DNA from: DATKDU01 sp035512595
Lineage (GTDB): Bacteria; Planctomycetota; Planctomycetia; Pirellulales; Pirellulaceae
Assembly: GCA_035512595.1 (NCBI GenBank)
Contig: DATKDU010000207.1
Coordinates: 1 to 64,000 of the forward strand
DNA length: 64,000 nt
Direction: 5' to 3'
Shown: one piece after another, positions 63,578-64,000 of the stretch
How the letters are laid out: each line of letters begins with the position of its first letter
How positions within the stretch are numbered: the first letter of the stretch is position 1
Made by a program: the position numbers and the translations under genes
The notes under the pieces: generated by a model
The model's database searches: none
The model's input: only the letters and a program-made list of their open reading frames with translations
What the model was told of the DNA's origin: nothing

Positions 63578-64000
63578 CTAGAACCGGCAGCTCGTCCCGA
63601 TCGTCAGCCCCTGCACCCAGAAGCTCTCGTCACGGAAGACGAGCGACACGTCATCACCCTGGACAAAGTCGATCATCGCCTCCGGCCGGGCGACGCTCGA
63701 CCAGTACATCAGCGAATAGCCGATGTTCATGCTCCAGCAGTCGTTGATGGCATACGACCAGGCCACATCGAGTTCCGGCACCGCTGCGAACTCGTCGCGG
63801 GTGACGGTGGTCGGCTCTGCAACGAGCAGGCCCCCCGGCTGGCCGTTTTCAAATCCAGTCGCCTCGGCCGTCTGCCGCATCGTTCCCAGCCCGACCTTCA
63901 CCAGGCAAGTCGTCGTCCAGCAGCCGCGGCATGATTCGTAGAGCAAGCCGATCGAGCCGCCGTGAAATTCGTTGCGGGTCCGCCAGTTGTCGCTGACGAT
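63578..64000 (-). CDS. BBP7-type outer-membrane beta-barrel protein (3' part)
   Basis: The last about 140 residues of a gene that extends past the window. Segments WRTRNEFHGGSIGLLYE, the many alternating-hydrophobic strands (LDVAWSYAINDCWSMNIGYSLMYWSSV) and the final FWVQGLTIGTSCRF with C-terminal Phe are typical of the planctomycete BBP7 porin-like family. The frame is open to the edge of the window. Confidence 0.85.
   Translation of the reverse strand: MVSDNWRTRNEFHGGSIGLLYESCRGCWTTTCLVKVGLGTMRQTAEATGFENGQPGGLLVAEPTTVTRDEFAAVPELDVAWSYAINDCWSMNIGYSLMYWSSVARPEAMIDFVQGDDVSLVFRDESFWVQGLTIGTSCRF

Overview
This window is a high-GC bacterial chromosome segment, almost certainly from Planctomycetota and most like the order Pirellulales. 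The evidence is the mix of families: a BBP7-type outer-membrane barrel at the right end, a double DUF1080 protein, a DUF1570-type metalloprotease with leucine-rich repeats, a Cys-rich lipoprotein, many secreted beta-propellers, and short palindromic repeats of kinds familiar in planctomycete genomes, scattered through spacers and even inside genes. No rRNA operon is present. One intact tRNA gene, tRNA-Gly(CCC), lies at 59394-59465 on the minus strand.

Left chromosomal flank (1 to about 39.1 kb). It starts with a repeat-packed spacer, a RidA protein and a secreted Kelch protein. A kinase-like mini-protein, threonine dehydrogenase (tdh) divergent from an XRE-cupin regulator, and a SNF2 helicase with its zinc-finger partner follow. 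A histidine cluster (hisD, hisC, hisB) is interrupted by a small protein plus HNH nuclease pair. Then come WD40, DinB and DUF4058 proteins, a histone-deacetylase-like hydrolase, an SGNH hydrolase with a truncated duplicate of its own 5' end, DUF1080 and NHL proteins, uvrA, a nucleotidyltransferase pair, bioD and a BON protein. After these are a thioredoxin-protease fusion, an aldose epimerase, a DUF362 protein, a cyclase-like repeat protein, the Cys-rich lipoprotein, a phosphoesterase and a PAS-GGDEF-EAL protein.

Integrated island (about 39.12 to 59.44 kb). Its ends are 46-bp direct repeats (44 of 46 identical) formed by the 3' part of tRNA-Gly: a displaced fragment at 39122-39167 and the intact gene at the other end. 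It carries a tyrosine integrase overlapping the tRNA, HTH/excisionase-like proteins, a primase-polymerase, a DUF932 protein, a membrane-anchored S1C protease with TPRs, and a defence cluster. The defence cluster is a type I restriction-modification set hsdR-hsdS-ATPase-hsdM, followed by a PD-(D/E)XK-like nuclease and a conserved gene broken by two frameshifts. The most striking point is that the integrase reading frame passes through the attachment core. In the excised circle it would continue in frame for 72 more codons, which now lie stranded at 39168-39386, 20 kb away. An identical 20-bp double repeat, CTTGTACC-N4-CTTGTACC, sits on each side of the core. Integration therefore swaps the C-terminus of the integrase, and the host tRNA supplies a stop codon.

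Right flank (59.5 to 64 kb): a sugar phosphate isomerase-like protein, the DUF1570/LRR protein, a creatininase-family protein and the 3' end of a BBP7 barrel gene that runs off the window.

Two repeat systems cut across the whole window. One is a set of GTAG-footed palindromes resembling REP/BIME elements; they supply stop codons to convergent genes and lie in frame inside two genes. The other is a set of tandem tracts whose unit sequence differs from place to place but whose period is always 7 bp, often as facing inverted arms, some of which encode parts of signal peptides.
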